Shown: positions 31,394 to 39,751 of the stretch, piece by piece
Layout: the number at the start of each line of letters is the position of its first letter
Numbering within the stretch: position 1 is the stretch's first letter
Source: an uncultured Clostridia bacterium
GTDB taxonomy: Bacteria > Bacillota > Clostridia > Monoglobales > Monoglobaceae
Length of the DNA: 58,040 nt
Direction of reading: 5' to 3'
Assembly (NCBI GenBank): GCA_934454115.1
Contig: CAKSFQ010000015.1
Location: forward strand, 1 to 58,040
Program-made: the position numbers and the translations under genes
The notes under the pieces: model-generated
The model's database searches: none
The model's input: only the letters and a program-made list of their open reading frames with translations
Told to the model about the DNA's origin: nothing

Positions 31394-32485
31394 ATGTACG
31401 AGGACAAAAGCTATCAAAATGTTTTAAGCAGTTTATTGTCTTACGTTCCCCGTGACCTTGACAAGCGTGAGGGATCGGTGATCTATAACGCGCTTGCGCC
31501 CGTGGCGATGGAGATCGCAAAATTGTATCAGGACATGGGCGAAATATTAAACGAGACGTTCGCAGATACGGCAAGCCGTTATTATCTGGTAAAGAGAGCG
31601 GCTGAACGCGGCGTTGCGCCGAGAGGCGCGACCTATGCAGTGGTAAAGGGGAAATTTGACATTGAGATTCCGATCGGAAAGCGGTTTTCCGGCGGCGCCA
31701 TGAACTATACCGTAAAAGATAAAATAGAGGACGAGGAAGAAAGCGCCTTGTACTATTACCGCCTGGCATGTGAAAGCCCCGGCAGTGCCGGAAATTGGTA
31801 TACCGGGCAGCTTGTTCCGATCAGCGAGGACGATCTTGGCGGATTAACCATTGCGGAAATCACCGAAGTGTTGGTGGGCGGCGAGGATGAAGAGGACACC
31901 GAGAGCTTTCGGCAGAGATATTTTTCCGGGATTACGTCACAGGCGTTTGGCGGCAATGAGGCAGACTATATCGAAAAGGTCTCTGCGCTTCAGGACGTGG
32001 GCGGTGTCCGGGTATACCCGGTATGGAACGGCGGCGGCACTGTGAAATTGGTTATTGTAAACTCAGACTGCGCCGTCCCTTCCAATGCGCTTGTTGCATC
32101 GGTACAGGAGGCCGTTGACCCGTCTGATTCTTCCGGCGATGGGATTGGTATCGCGCCGATTGGCCACAGCGTGACCGTTCAGGCAGCTGTCGCGGACACG
32201 GTCAATATCGCGCTGTCGTGCACTTATGAAACAGGAAGTGCATGGGACGATGTAAAGGGGAACATAAAGATTGTCATTGATGATTATCTGGCAGAGCTGA
32301 ATCAGTCGTGGAAGATGCCGGATAAGGAAAAAATCGTGGTACGCGTTTCTCATCTGGAAAGCAGAATCTTAGGTGTTGGCGGCATCAAAGACGTCACGGC
32401 GGTAATCAATGCGACAGCAGGAAATCACGAGGCGCCGGAGACGGCAGTCGTGAAACTCGGAACGCTTTCGGAGGTGACTGCATGA
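31394..32485 (+). CDS. Baseplate J-like protein (XkdT)
   Basis: The 363-residue protein has gpJ/XkdT motifs: YQNVLSSLLSYVPRDLDKREGSVIYNALAPVAME, YYLVKRAAERGVAPRGAT, a central EDEEDTESFRQRYFSGITSQAFGGNEADYIEKV, VGGVRVYPVWNGGGTVKLVIV and VRVSHLESRILGVGGIKDV. It forms the outer wedge of the baseplate. The stop overlaps the next start. Confidence 0.93.
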   Translation: MYEDKSYQNVLSSLLSYVPRDLDKREGSVIYNALAPVAMEIAKLYQDMGEILNETFADTASRYYLVKRAAERGVAPRGATYAVVKGKFDIEIPIGKRFSGGAMNYTVKDKIEDEEESALYYYRLACESPGSAGNWYTGQLVPISEDDLGGLTIAEITEVLVGGEDEEDTESFRQRYFSGITSQAFGGNEADYIEKVSALQDVGGVRVYPVWNGGGTVKLVIVNSDCAVPSNALVASVQEAVDPSDSSGDGIGIAPIGHSVTVQAAVADTVNIALSCTYETGSAWDDVKGNIKIVIDDYLAELNQSWKMPDKEKIVVRVSHLESRILGVGGIKDVTAVINATAGNHEAPETAVVKLGTLSEVTA

Positions 32486-33036
32486 ATCTTCCGGTCAATC
32501 TGATTGCATATCTTCCCGATTTTCTGCGGGATATTTACGAATATAAGGTTTTGATGACGGCGGCAGGCGGAGAACTTGGCCTTTTGGAACAGGCGCGCAG
32601 GCAGAATCTTGCCAATACGTTTGTTGACAGTCTTGATGAAGAGGGCGTTTTGCGCTGGGAAAACATGCTTCACGTTGAGGCCGAAACGGGCGATAGCACG
32701 GCGGATCGCATGTTCCGCATTAAAATGTATCTTGCCGGTGATCGCCCGTATACCTATAATGCGCTGAAAAAGCAATTGCAGCAGCTGTGCGGAGGCGTGC
32801 AAGGCGTCAACGTAACGCTGGATGCATCGAAATATACATTACGCGTCCTGATTTCATTGACCGCAAAGAGCCAGGCAGCGGCAGCGGAAAAGTTAATCAG
32901 AAAAATGCTGCCCTGCAACATGATTCTGGATTTTGGCCTTAAATACAATCAATATGAAACGCTGGCGCCTTATACCTATGCACAGTTAAAAGTATACAGT
33001 TATAAAGATTTGCGCGAGAGCGTTCTGGGAGGATAA
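32482..33036 (+). CDS. XkdU-like baseplate/tail protein (DUF2313)
   Basis: The 184-residue protein matches DUF2313/XkdU: LIAYLPDFLRDIYEYKVLM, LDEEGVLRWENMLHVEAETGDSTADRMFRIKMYL, and the C-terminal YETLAPYTYAQLKVYSYKDLRE. It is the last conserved baseplate gene before the fibres and likely anchors them. Confidence 0.9.
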   Translation: MNLPVNLIAYLPDFLRDIYEYKVLMTAAGGELGLLEQARRQNLANTFVDSLDEEGVLRWENMLHVEAETGDSTADRMFRIKMYLAGDRPYTYNALKKQLQQLCGGVQGVNVTLDASKYTLRVLISLTAKSQAAAAEKLIRKMLPCNMILDFGLKYNQYETLAPYTYAQLKVYSYKDLRESVLGG

Positions 33037-33038
33037 CG

Positions 33039-34418
33039 ATGAAATATACAACAAACTACAATTTAAAAAAGCCGGACGAGACAGATTTTTATAGTGTGGA
33101 GCATGCGAATGCCAATATGGACGCAATCGATGCGGCGCTAAATGCGGAGGCAGCCGCGCGGGAAGAGGCAGACGCAGCACTTCCTATAAAGTCCATGGGC
33201 GGTAAATCGGTTTCGCCAAGCAAAGGCTCAACGGTAACCGCCGGGACAGGCGCAACTATCGTTGGAAATGTTGAAGATCGCGCATACAGTGAAACGGGAG
33301 CGCTTGCGACGTCCGGGAATGTTGCCAGCGGCGAGAATGCAATTGTTGTCGGCGGCGATAAAAATACTGCACAGGGAACAGGTGATGGGGTATTTGCCGG
33401 ATTAAACAACACCACGGGAGGAAATTCTATGAACCCGTGTTCTGTAATATTGGGCGGTATTAGTAATAAGACTGAAAAGGGTGCCTATACTGCAATTTTG
33501 GCTGGCTCCGGAAACAGTATTACGGGACCTTCAACGATGCGTTCGGCAATTATTGCCGGTAATCAAAACGCCATATCGTCGGGAATGTCCAACAGTGTAA
33601 TTATTGGGGGAAGCGGAAACACCATTGCAGGCAATAGTGCTATTGTTGGTGGTTATACCAACAGTGCACTTACGTATCAATTGAAATACGGCCATTATGC
33701 AAAAGACGGCACCGAAGGCACATATAATGGTACCACAGGCGATGCGTTTATTATAGGAAACGGAGTTTCTGACACAAACCGTGCCAATGCATTTCGTGTA
33801 ACATATGCAGGGCAAGTTTATGCGCTGGCAGCGTATCAATCTACGGGTGCTGACTATGCAGAATATTTTGAATGGGAGGACGGCAATCCCAACAACGAAG
33901 ATCGTTGCGGCTTGCTGGTTGTGCTGAGCGGAGAAAAGATTCGTCTGGCGCAAGGCGGCGATGTTGATATCCTTGGCGTCGTCTCTGCCGCGCCTTGTAT
34001 TTTGGGTGATTCTCAGTTTGACGATTGGCACGGAAAGTATATGACTGACATATTCGGCCGTCGGCTGACCCAAACCACACACCGCGATGCGGAGTATGAA
34101 GTGCGGGAAAGTACTGACCCGGAAACCGGCAAGGTGAAAAAAGAGCGCATCTGTGTGACAGAAGAATGTGATACGGTTACCTGGGTACTGAATCCTGACT
34201 ATGATCCGGAGAAGGAATATATAAGCCGTGCGGATAGAAAAGAATGGTCTGCGGTTGGAATGATGGGCAAGTTGATTTTGATTGATGACGGGAGCTGCGT
34301 GCCGAACGGTTATGCGGTGCCGGGTGTGAATGGCATCGCAACCAGTGCAGAGGGCAGGAGCGGCTATCGGGTATTGTCCAGAATGGATGATACCCATATC
34401 AAAGTGTTAGTGAGGTGA
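33039..34418 (+). CDS. Tail fibre with self-cleaving Peptidase_G2 C-terminal chaperone
   Basis: The 459-residue protein starts with a fibre-attachment segment (NYNLKKPDETDFYSVEHANANM) followed by coiled coil. A beta-roll of repeated Gly-Asn turns (GGDKNTAQGTGDG, LGGISNKTEKGAYTAILAG, IIAGNQNAISSGMS, IIGGSGNTIAGNSAIVGG) covers about 90-210. The C-terminal GADYAEYFEWEDGNPNNEDRCG region through DIFGR and VGMMGKLILIDDGSC fits the Peptidase_G2 intramolecular chaperone family, which trimerises fibres and cuts itself off. Confidence 0.8.
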   Translation: MKYTTNYNLKKPDETDFYSVEHANANMDAIDAALNAEAAAREEADAALPIKSMGGKSVSPSKGSTVTAGTGATIVGNVEDRAYSETGALATSGNVASGENAIVVGGDKNTAQGTGDGVFAGLNNTTGGNSMNPCSVILGGISNKTEKGAYTAILAGSGNSITGPSTMRSAIIAGNQNAISSGMSNSVIIGGSGNTIAGNSAIVGGYTNSALTYQLKYGHYAKDGTEGTYNGTTGDAFIIGNGVSDTNRANAFRVTYAGQVYALAAYQSTGADYAEYFEWEDGNPNNEDRCGLLVVLSGEKIRLAQGGDVDILGVVSAAPCILGDSQFDDWHGKYMTDIFGRRLTQTTHRDAEYEVRESTDPETGKVKKERICVTEECDTVTWVLNPDYDPEKEYISRADRKEWSAVGMMGKLILIDDGSCVPNGYAVPGVNGIATSAEGRSGYRVLSRMDDTHIKVLVR

Positions 34419-34424
34419 CAAGCT

Positions 34425-35030
34425 ATGCAAGTTACGATACCGGTTACGCTGGATGTGGGGTGCGGCACGGTGCGGCAGCGGATCGTTGCGCATCAGTTTG
34501 ACAACGAAACGCGAATCCTGGCTGTGACGCTGACAAACGGCGGCATGCGGATGACGATTCCCAAGACGGTCACGGCGGTATTGTCCTGCAGAAAGCCGGA
34601 TAACACCTATACCCAGACCATCGGCACGGTTTTAGAGGATGGCGGCGCGGCGTTTACCCTGTCCGGTAACACGCTGGCGGTTCCCGGTACGGTTCGCGCC
34701 GAGGTGCAGGTCAGAGACGGCGACAAGCTGCTGACCAGTGCGGAGTTTGAAATCCGGGTGCCGCCGCAGGTGGTCGAGGATGGGCTGATCGAATCCTCCG
34801 ATCAGTCGGACGTGCTAGGGCGGTTGATTGAAGAGACCGGCGAGGCCATTGCGGATTTAAACCGCCGTGTTGAAAGCGGCGAATTTAAAGGCGAAAAAGG
34901 CGACAAGGGCGATGTGCAGTTTGCAACCTTTGAGATTAACCCGTTCAGCGGCAATCTCTTGATGCACACCACGCCGAATGTCACGGTACAGTTTCGGATT
35001 AAAAATCAATATTTGGAGGTGGAAATTTAA
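34425..35030 (+). CDS. BppU-like upper baseplate protein
   Basis: The 201-residue protein resembles the BppU N-terminal family: beta-sandwich with LTNGGMRMTIPKTVTAVLSCRKPDNTY, LSGNTLAVPGTVRAEVQVRDGDKLLTSAEFEIRV. A short collagen-like GEKGDKGD stretch precedes a small C-terminal unit. It likely connects the baseplate to receptor-binding fibres. The stop overlaps the next ATG. Confidence 0.78.
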   Translation: MQVTIPVTLDVGCGTVRQRIVAHQFDNETRILAVTLTNGGMRMTIPKTVTAVLSCRKPDNTYTQTIGTVLEDGGAAFTLSGNTLAVPGTVRAEVQVRDGDKLLTSAEFEIRVPPQVVEDGLIESSDQSDVLGRLIEETGEAIADLNRRVESGEFKGEKGDKGDVQFATFEINPFSGNLLMHTTPNVTVQFRIKNQYLEVEI

Positions 35031-35893
35031 TGGCAACGACAATTTTGGGAAAGGTCAGTATCTCCCCGAAAGGGGACTATGACGAAACTTCGTCCTATGA
35101 GGTGTTGGATGCCGTACGCTTTGGCGGCAGCAGCTACCTGTGTCTTATGCCATGCACCGGCATACCGGTGACCGATAAGACATATTGGATGTGCCTTGCG
35201 GAAAAGGGCGACGCCGGGGCAAAGGGCGATCAGGGGGAAAAAGGCGCACAGGGCGAGACCGGCGCGCCGGGCAAGGACGGACAGGACGGCGATAACGGCA
35301 TCACGCCGCACATCGGGGAAAATGGAAACTGGTATCTTGGAGAGACTGATACGCAAAAGCCAAGCCGCGGCGCAAAGGGCGATCGGGGAGAAAAAGGGGA
35401 TCGTGGAATCCAGGGCGAGCAAGGAATCCAGGGCGTAAAAGGGGAACAAGGCGAGCAGGGAATCCAGGGCGTAAAAGGGGAACAAGGCGAGCAGGGAATC
35501 CAGGGCGTAAAAGGCGACAAGGGCGAAAAGGGGGACAAAGGAGAACCCGGCGCAGACGGCCTGGATATCTTCACCGTCCAAAACGGCATCACGGGCAGCA
35601 GCCTTGTTTTGACCGACCACACCGATACACGCATGACCGCAGCGGCAATGACCGCGCTGACCGTTACCCTGCCGGAGACGATCCCCGACACCTACGCGGC
35701 GGCGTTCAGCTTTGTATCGGGTGCGGCCGCGACAACGCTGACAGCATCCGGCATCAAGTGGCAGGGTGCGGACTGCAACGCCGCCGGCGTGTTTATCCCG
35801 GCTGCAAACACCAATTATGAGGTCAGCGTCAAATGCATCGGCAAGGATGCGGACAATCAGCCGATTCTCGTTGCAAGGGTAGGTGTGTTTTAA
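35030..35893 (+). CDS. Collagen-like tail fibre
   Basis: The 287-residue protein has an N-terminal carbohydrate-binding-like unit (KVSISPKGDYDETSSYEVLDAVRFGGSSYLC) and two collagen-like Gly-X-Y stretches (residues about 64-87 and 112-179). A C-terminal beta domain follows (about 185-287). The second stretch is built from near-identical 12-residue units. Collagen-like helices form trimeric shafts, so repeat copy number would set shaft length. Confidence 0.85.
   Translation: MATTILGKVSISPKGDYDETSSYEVLDAVRFGGSSYLCLMPCTGIPVTDKTYWMCLAEKGDAGAKGDQGEKGAQGETGAPGKDGQDGDNGITPHIGENGNWYLGETDTQKPSRGAKGDRGEKGDRGIQGEQGIQGVKGEQGEQGIQGVKGEQGEQGIQGVKGDKGEKGDKGEPGADGLDIFTVQNGITGSSLVLTDHTDTRMTAAAMTALTVTLPETIPDTYAAAFSFVSGAAATTLTASGIKWQGADCNAAGVFIPAANTNYEVSVKCIGKDADNQPILVARVGVF
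35414..35521 (+). repeat. Three 36-bp in-frame tandem repeats in the collagen-like shaft
   Basis: Units at 35414-35449, 35450-35485 and 35486-35521 encode GEQGIQGVKGEQ, the last ending GDK. Units one and two differ by a single base (CAA/CAG). The high DNA identity suggests recent duplication and the possibility of slippage without frame change. Confidence 0.85.
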
Positions 35894-36900
35894 TGAACCG
35901 TTTTCGATTTTTACCGTCCTATCACTTTGCGGACAGCACGGACGGAATCATTCCAAACCCGGCAGAACTTACGCTTCGCGATTACACCATCACGGGCAGC
36001 GAGGGCGGTGTGGGCGACTGCGCCGAAAAGCGCAGCGATATTCCGTCCGGGTATGAGCAGCTCTCCTACATCGAAAGCACCGGAACACAATATATCGACA
36101 CGGGGATCGTGCACGGAGACATTGCCGGGTTTGATATCAAGTATCAATCCACAGGACATAAATCCGGCTATATGTTCGGTCTCAATGGAATTATGGGTGT
36201 AAACGGAGTCATTGTATCATCAACCAACAAGAGAGGAGACCTCAAAATTTGGTTTGTGAATAACCAATCCGGAACTGGAACACAAATAAAAATCGGCGTA
36301 CAGGTTGCATATCCGACTACCGGTACGACTTGGTCAAAGGCTTACGATTCTCTCGATTCGTATTATGCCGTCACCCACCACGTCAAGCTCACCACAGACG
36401 GAACGCTGTACCATAACGAGGAAGCGGTGCAAAACGGGATTGTTTTAACCGCGCCATCGGCATCGATTTCCGTGTACCTGTTTCGGGCGCATAATCATAA
36501 CAGCGGTACAGCACAGAGTGAGTACGACTTCTATTCCAAAACACGGATGTATCATGTAAAGTTCTACGGTGAGAGCCAGGCATTGCTTGGGGATTTTGTA
36601 CCGTGCAAGCGCGTCTCGGACGGCGTGCTTGGTATGTACGATGCGGTGAGCGGCACCTTCTTCACCAACAAAGGCACGGGGACGTTTTTGTCTGCGCCGC
36701 TGACGTATACGATTCCGATACTTAACAACGGGACAAAGGTTGCGGAAATTATCCGCAGTGCGCCGCTTTATGCCGGCGAGAGTATCTCCTACCGCGGGGA
36801 CGGTCTGCCTGCCGTTTCGCTTAGCAGCGGCAGCAACGCACTAACCATCGGAACCGCCGTGCAGCCCGGCAGCGTGACATACCGGTACGATACTTACTAA
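35893..36900 (+). CDS. Receptor-binding-like protein with ConA/LamG-type domain
   Basis: The 335-residue protein contains YEQLSYIESTGTQYIDTGI, a motif very common in gut bacterial and phage proteins with concanavalin-like sandwich folds, through GDFVPCKRVSDGVLGMYDAVSGTFFTNKGTGTF. A short N-terminal segment (RFLPSYHFADSTDGIIPNPAELTLRDYTI) and a C-terminal beta unit flank it. It is likely the adhesin at the fibre tip binding host surface glycans. Binding partner unknown. Confidence 0.72.
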   Translation: MNRFRFLPSYHFADSTDGIIPNPAELTLRDYTITGSEGGVGDCAEKRSDIPSGYEQLSYIESTGTQYIDTGIVHGDIAGFDIKYQSTGHKSGYMFGLNGIMGVNGVIVSSTNKRGDLKIWFVNNQSGTGTQIKIGVQVAYPTTGTTWSKAYDSLDSYYAVTHHVKLTTDGTLYHNEEAVQNGIVLTAPSASISVYLFRAHNHNSGTAQSEYDFYSKTRMYHVKFYGESQALLGDFVPCKRVSDGVLGMYDAVSGTFFTNKGTGTFLSAPLTYTIPILNNGTKVAEIIRSAPLYAGESISYRGDGLPAVSLSSGSNALTIGTAVQPGSVTYRYDTY

Positions 36901-36912
36901 GGGGGAGAGAGA

Positions 36913-37155
36913 ATGGAAACAGAGATCATGATTGCGGCGCTTTCGCTGATCGGGACGTTGTTTGGGTCGCTGGCCGGTATTCTGACCGCCAACCGATTAT
37001 CCAACTACCGCATCGGAAAGCTGGAGGAAAAGGTCAACAAACACAACAGTTTGATCGAGCGCACCTTTCGGATCGAACAAAATATCGCGGTACTGGACAA
37101 CCGGCAAAAGGTGTCCGAACACCGCATCGAAGATTTAGAGGAGGCAAACAAATGA
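36913..37155 (+). CDS. XhlA-like membrane/coiled-coil lysis protein
   Basis: The 80-residue protein has one N-terminal hydrophobic segment (MIAALSLIGTLFGSLAGIL) followed by a coiled coil (IGKLEEKVNKHNSLIERTFRIEQNIAVLDNRQ), like hemolysin XhlA of PBSX, which cooperates with the holin. Because the membrane segment is N-terminal rather than C-terminal as in XhlA, the assignment is tentative. It overlaps the holin gene by 4 bp. Confidence 0.65.
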   Translation: METEIMIAALSLIGTLFGSLAGILTANRLSNYRIGKLEEKVNKHNSLIERTFRIEQNIAVLDNRQKVSEHRIEDLEEANK

Positions 37156-37412
37156 ATCAAAAACCAACCGTAACACCCGGCACCGTTGCGCGGACGCTGA
37201 TCCTCGCCCTTGCGCTGATCAACCAGATTTTAACCGCATCGGGACACAGCATCATTGCGGTGTCGGACGATGATATTAACACCTTAATCACCACCGGCTT
37301 TACGGTGGTTTCCGCCCTGCTTGCCTGGTGGAAGAACAATAGCTTTACCAAGCCTGCCTTAAAGGCGGACGAGGTTTTAAGGGAGGAAAAGCAATGCGAA
37401 AAGGCGGCGTAA
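37152..37412 (+). CDS. Holin (phi LC3/SPP1-like)
   Basis: The 86-residue protein has two hydrophobic helices, ARTLILALALINQILTAS and LITTGFTVVSALLAWWKNN, with SFTKPALKADEVL between the second helix and the charged tail. This is the pattern of small class II holins of Firmicutes phages. It would open the membrane for the endolysin. Its last 19 bases overlap the peptidase gene. Confidence 0.85.
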   Translation: MNQKPTVTPGTVARTLILALALINQILTASGHSIIAVSDDDINTLITTGFTVVSALLAWWKNNSFTKPALKADEVLREEKQCEKAA

Positions 37413-38284
37413 TCCAAACAAGGCTGAAAATGTCCGACTACACCGGCGCGTTCCGCAGCGGCAGCGATAAGCTGCCGTCTGCGTTTACGCTGCCGAAAGA
37501 CAGGATTCCGGATGTGCGCGATCAGGGGGCGGTTAATTCGTGCGTGGGATTTGCAACGACCAACATCATGCAGATTTTTAATCAGATCGAGACCGGAAAA
37601 CGGGACAGGTTTTCGCCCGGTTATGTCTATGGCCGATGCCGGGACGATGCCGATACCTATGAGGGAATGCAGATTCCCAAAACGCTGGATTATCTCAGAA
37701 AGACCGGCGCGTGCATGGAAAAGGATTTTCCGGTCAACGAGGAAATGCCGGAGATTCGCAGTCTGGTAAAGGCACACCCGGAGCTGGACGAAATGGCGGA
37801 GCCGTATCACATCGAGGGCTATGAGATTTATGCTTTCGCCTTAAAGGAAAAGAAGTATCAGTCGGTCAAGGAGGCGATCTATCGGTTCCGCGTGCCGGTG
37901 CTCGGCGTGATCGAGATGCCGCGGATGAATCATGCTGTCTGCGTGATCGGCTGGGACGATAAAACAAAGATGTTTCAGATTCTCAACTCCTGGGGCGAGG
38001 ACTGGGGCGAAAAGGGGATCGGTTCGGTTCCCTATTATCAACTGGAAAGGGGATATTTACTGATGGATGCAAAAAACACCAATATAATGCCGTTTGAAGA
38101 TGTGAAAGAGGGCGCGTGGTACTATGACGCGGTCAAAAAGGTATACAATGCCGGGCTGATGAACGGATGCAGCGAGACGGCATTTGAGCCGGAACGCGCC
38201 ATGACCCGTGCGGAGATGGCGCAGGTGCTGGTAAATTTCATGAAAAAGGTGGACGATGTTTTAAAAAGCGGTGAAAAGCAATGA
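37394..38284 (+). CDS. Papain-like (C1-type) cysteine peptidase with an SLH domain
   Basis: The 296-residue protein carries a full papain-type active site: Gln and Cys in VRDQGAVNSCVGFATT, His in NHAVCVIGWDD and Asn in ILNSWGEDWGEKG. Residues about 235-285 (FEDVKEGAWYYDAVKKVYNAGLMNGCSETAFEPERAMTRAEMAQVL in part) form one SLH repeat. No signal peptide is visible. GGGAGG at 37381-37386 sets the start within the holin gene. A protease between holin and endolysin could cut host surface proteins on lysis or be released to act outside; the substrate is unknown. Confidence 0.85.
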   Translation: MRKGGVIQTRLKMSDYTGAFRSGSDKLPSAFTLPKDRIPDVRDQGAVNSCVGFATTNIMQIFNQIETGKRDRFSPGYVYGRCRDDADTYEGMQIPKTLDYLRKTGACMEKDFPVNEEMPEIRSLVKAHPELDEMAEPYHIEGYEIYAFALKEKKYQSVKEAIYRFRVPVLGVIEMPRMNHAVCVIGWDDKTKMFQILNSWGEDWGEKGIGSVPYYQLERGYLLMDAKNTNIMPFEDVKEGAWYYDAVKKVYNAGLMNGCSETAFEPERAMTRAEMAQVLVNFMKKVDDVLKSGEKQ

Positions 38285-39054
38285 CTGCCATCGATCGGCT
38301 GATTCAAACCGCAAAAGCGGAGGTCGGATATCTGGAAAAGGCAAGCGGCGCGGATTTAGACAGCAAGACAAAGAATGCCGGGAATCAAAACTACACCAAA
38401 TACTGGCGTGACATCGCGCCGAACTATCAAGGTCAGCCCTGGTGTGCGTGCTTTGTGACCTGGTGCATCGCCAAAACCTTTGGGCGGGAATGGGTCAAGC
38501 CGCTGCTTTTGCATGATCCGTTTGTCTATTGCCCGACCCTGGCAAGGCTTTTCCCTCTGCACGCAAATCCCAAGGCCGGGGATATCGTGTTATTTTACCG
38601 CGGCGGCGCCTTTGTCCATACCGGGATTGTGACAAAGGTTTGCGGCGACGCCTTTTGGACGGTCGAGGGCAACACATCAAACGGCCACGCCATCATTGCA
38701 AACGGCGGCGCAGTCTGTGAAAAGCAATATCAAAATTCCGCGCTGCCCGGCACCAAATTTGTACGGCTAAGCTACACAAACATTGAGGAGGGACTTACCA
38801 TGGAACAATATGAGGAACTCAAACAGGAAATCCGGGATTTAACCGAGACGGTAAAAATTTTGGCGGTGGAGCTGCACGACCTAAAATATCCCATGATTTA
38901 CAATTATGTGGATAAAAACATGCCCGTCTGGGCACGTGCAGCGGTCAAATGGGCAATGAATACCGGCATCTTAAAAGGGGACGGCGATGGGCTGAATCTT
39001 AACGACAAGGATCTTAGAACCATTACAATGATGTGGAGACTATGGGGGAAGTAG
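38281..39054 (+). CDS. CHAP endolysin with SLH-like C-terminal module
   Basis: The 257-residue lysin has an N-terminal CHAP amidase/endopeptidase domain: Cys in PWCACFVTWCIAKTF, His in FVHTGIVTKV and Glu in WTVEGNTSNG. A coiled-coil linker (EQYEELKQEIRDLTETVKIL) follows, then the YVDKNMPVWARAAVKWAMNTGILKGDGDGLNLNDKDLRTITMMWR region, an SLH-like module common in clostridial phage lysins. It degrades host peptidoglycan after holin triggering. The start overlaps the peptidase stop. Confidence 0.92.
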   Translation: MTAIDRLIQTAKAEVGYLEKASGADLDSKTKNAGNQNYTKYWRDIAPNYQGQPWCACFVTWCIAKTFGREWVKPLLLHDPFVYCPTLARLFPLHANPKAGDIVLFYRGGAFVHTGIVTKVCGDAFWTVEGNTSNGHAIIANGGAVCEKQYQNSALPGTKFVRLSYTNIEEGLTMEQYEELKQEIRDLTETVKILAVELHDLKYPMIYNYVDKNMPVWARAAVKWAMNTGILKGDGDGLNLNDKDLRTITMMWRLWGK

Positions 39055-39071
39055 GGATGGAAATATAAAGG

Positions 39072-39106
39072 AAACTCCCCAAAAGCATCAACTTTTGGGG
39101 AGTTTT
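39072..39106 (+). terminator. Strong intrinsic terminator at the prophage end
   Basis: AAACTCCCCAAAAG (39072-39085) pairs with CTTTTGGGGAGTTT (39092-39105) as a 14-bp stem with a six-base loop, followed by TTTT within and after the stem. It ends late phage transcription before the host tRNA and can also act on the opposite strand. Confidence 0.85.
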
Positions 39107-39146
39107 ACTATTACCGCGAACATAAAAAGTTCGGATAATATTACCA

Positions 39147-39223
<77 letters not shown>

Positions 39224-39310
39224 ATATCTGACCGAACCCATTCATTATAGCACCATATGAGAAAAAAAGCAAGCCTTTTTTTCAAAAAAAGTAAAAAAAT
39301 TCAAATTTAC

Positions 39311-39360
39311 TTGACAAAACTGTGTATACTGTGTATACTGCTTATGTATAGTATACACAG
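39311..39360 (+). promoter_or_regulatory. ytrA promoter with inverted-repeat operators
   Basis: TTGACA (39311-39316) and TATACT (39334-39339) are spaced 17 bases. CTGTGTATACT (39320-39330) and AGTATACACAG (39350-39360) are perfect reverse complements, and a further TGTGTATACTG copy overlaps the -10 box (39330-39340). GntR/YtrA regulators bind such GTGTAT-type palindromes, so autorepression is likely. Confidence 0.8.
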
Positions 39361-39373
39361 TGGAGGTGACAGG

Positions 39374-39751
39374 GTGCAATTATGGATTGACAATAAAAGC
39401 GGGATTCCGATTTATGACCAGATCTATACAAAGCTAAAAGAGCAAATCTTAAACGGCACGCTAAAGGCCAATGAGATGCTGCCCTCCATTCGCGGTCTTG
39501 CAAAGGATTTGCGCATCAGCGTGATTACGACCAAACGCGCTTATGAGGAACTGGAGAAGGAAGGGCTTTTGTATACGGTGGCGGCAAAGGGGAGCTTTGT
39601 TGCGCCGCAGGATACGGAATGGATTCGGGAAGAGAATTTAAAAAAGCTGGAAGATCACCTTGCACAGGCCGTAAAACTCGCGGCGGTTTGTCAATTAAGT
39701 AAGGATGAACTGACAAAAATGCTTTTCTACGAAATGGAGGAAAATCAATGA
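39374..39751 (+). CDS. ytrA: YtrA-family GntR transcriptional regulator
   Basis: The 125-residue regulator has a GntR winged helix (PIYDQIYTKLKEQILNGTLKANEMLPSIRGLAKDLRISVITTKRAYEELEKEGLLYTV is the recognisable region, residues about 10-70) and a short helical C-terminal part, as YtrA has. GTG 39374 is set by GGAGGTGAC. It overlaps the ABC ATPase gene (ATGA) and should repress the operon. In Bacillus, YtrA-controlled transporters respond to cell-wall antibiotics; the inducer here is unknown. Confidence 0.9.
   Translation: MQLWIDNKSGIPIYDQIYTKLKEQILNGTLKANEMLPSIRGLAKDLRISVITTKRAYEELEKEGLLYTVAAKGSFVAPQDTEWIREENLKKLEDHLAQAVKLAAVCQLSKDELTKMLFYEMEENQ

Noticed and set aside
35230..35691. Minus-strand Pro/Ser/Cys-repeat frame opposite the collagen-like gene
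   Set aside because: It is the antisense image of the Gly-X-Y repeats and has no start signals.
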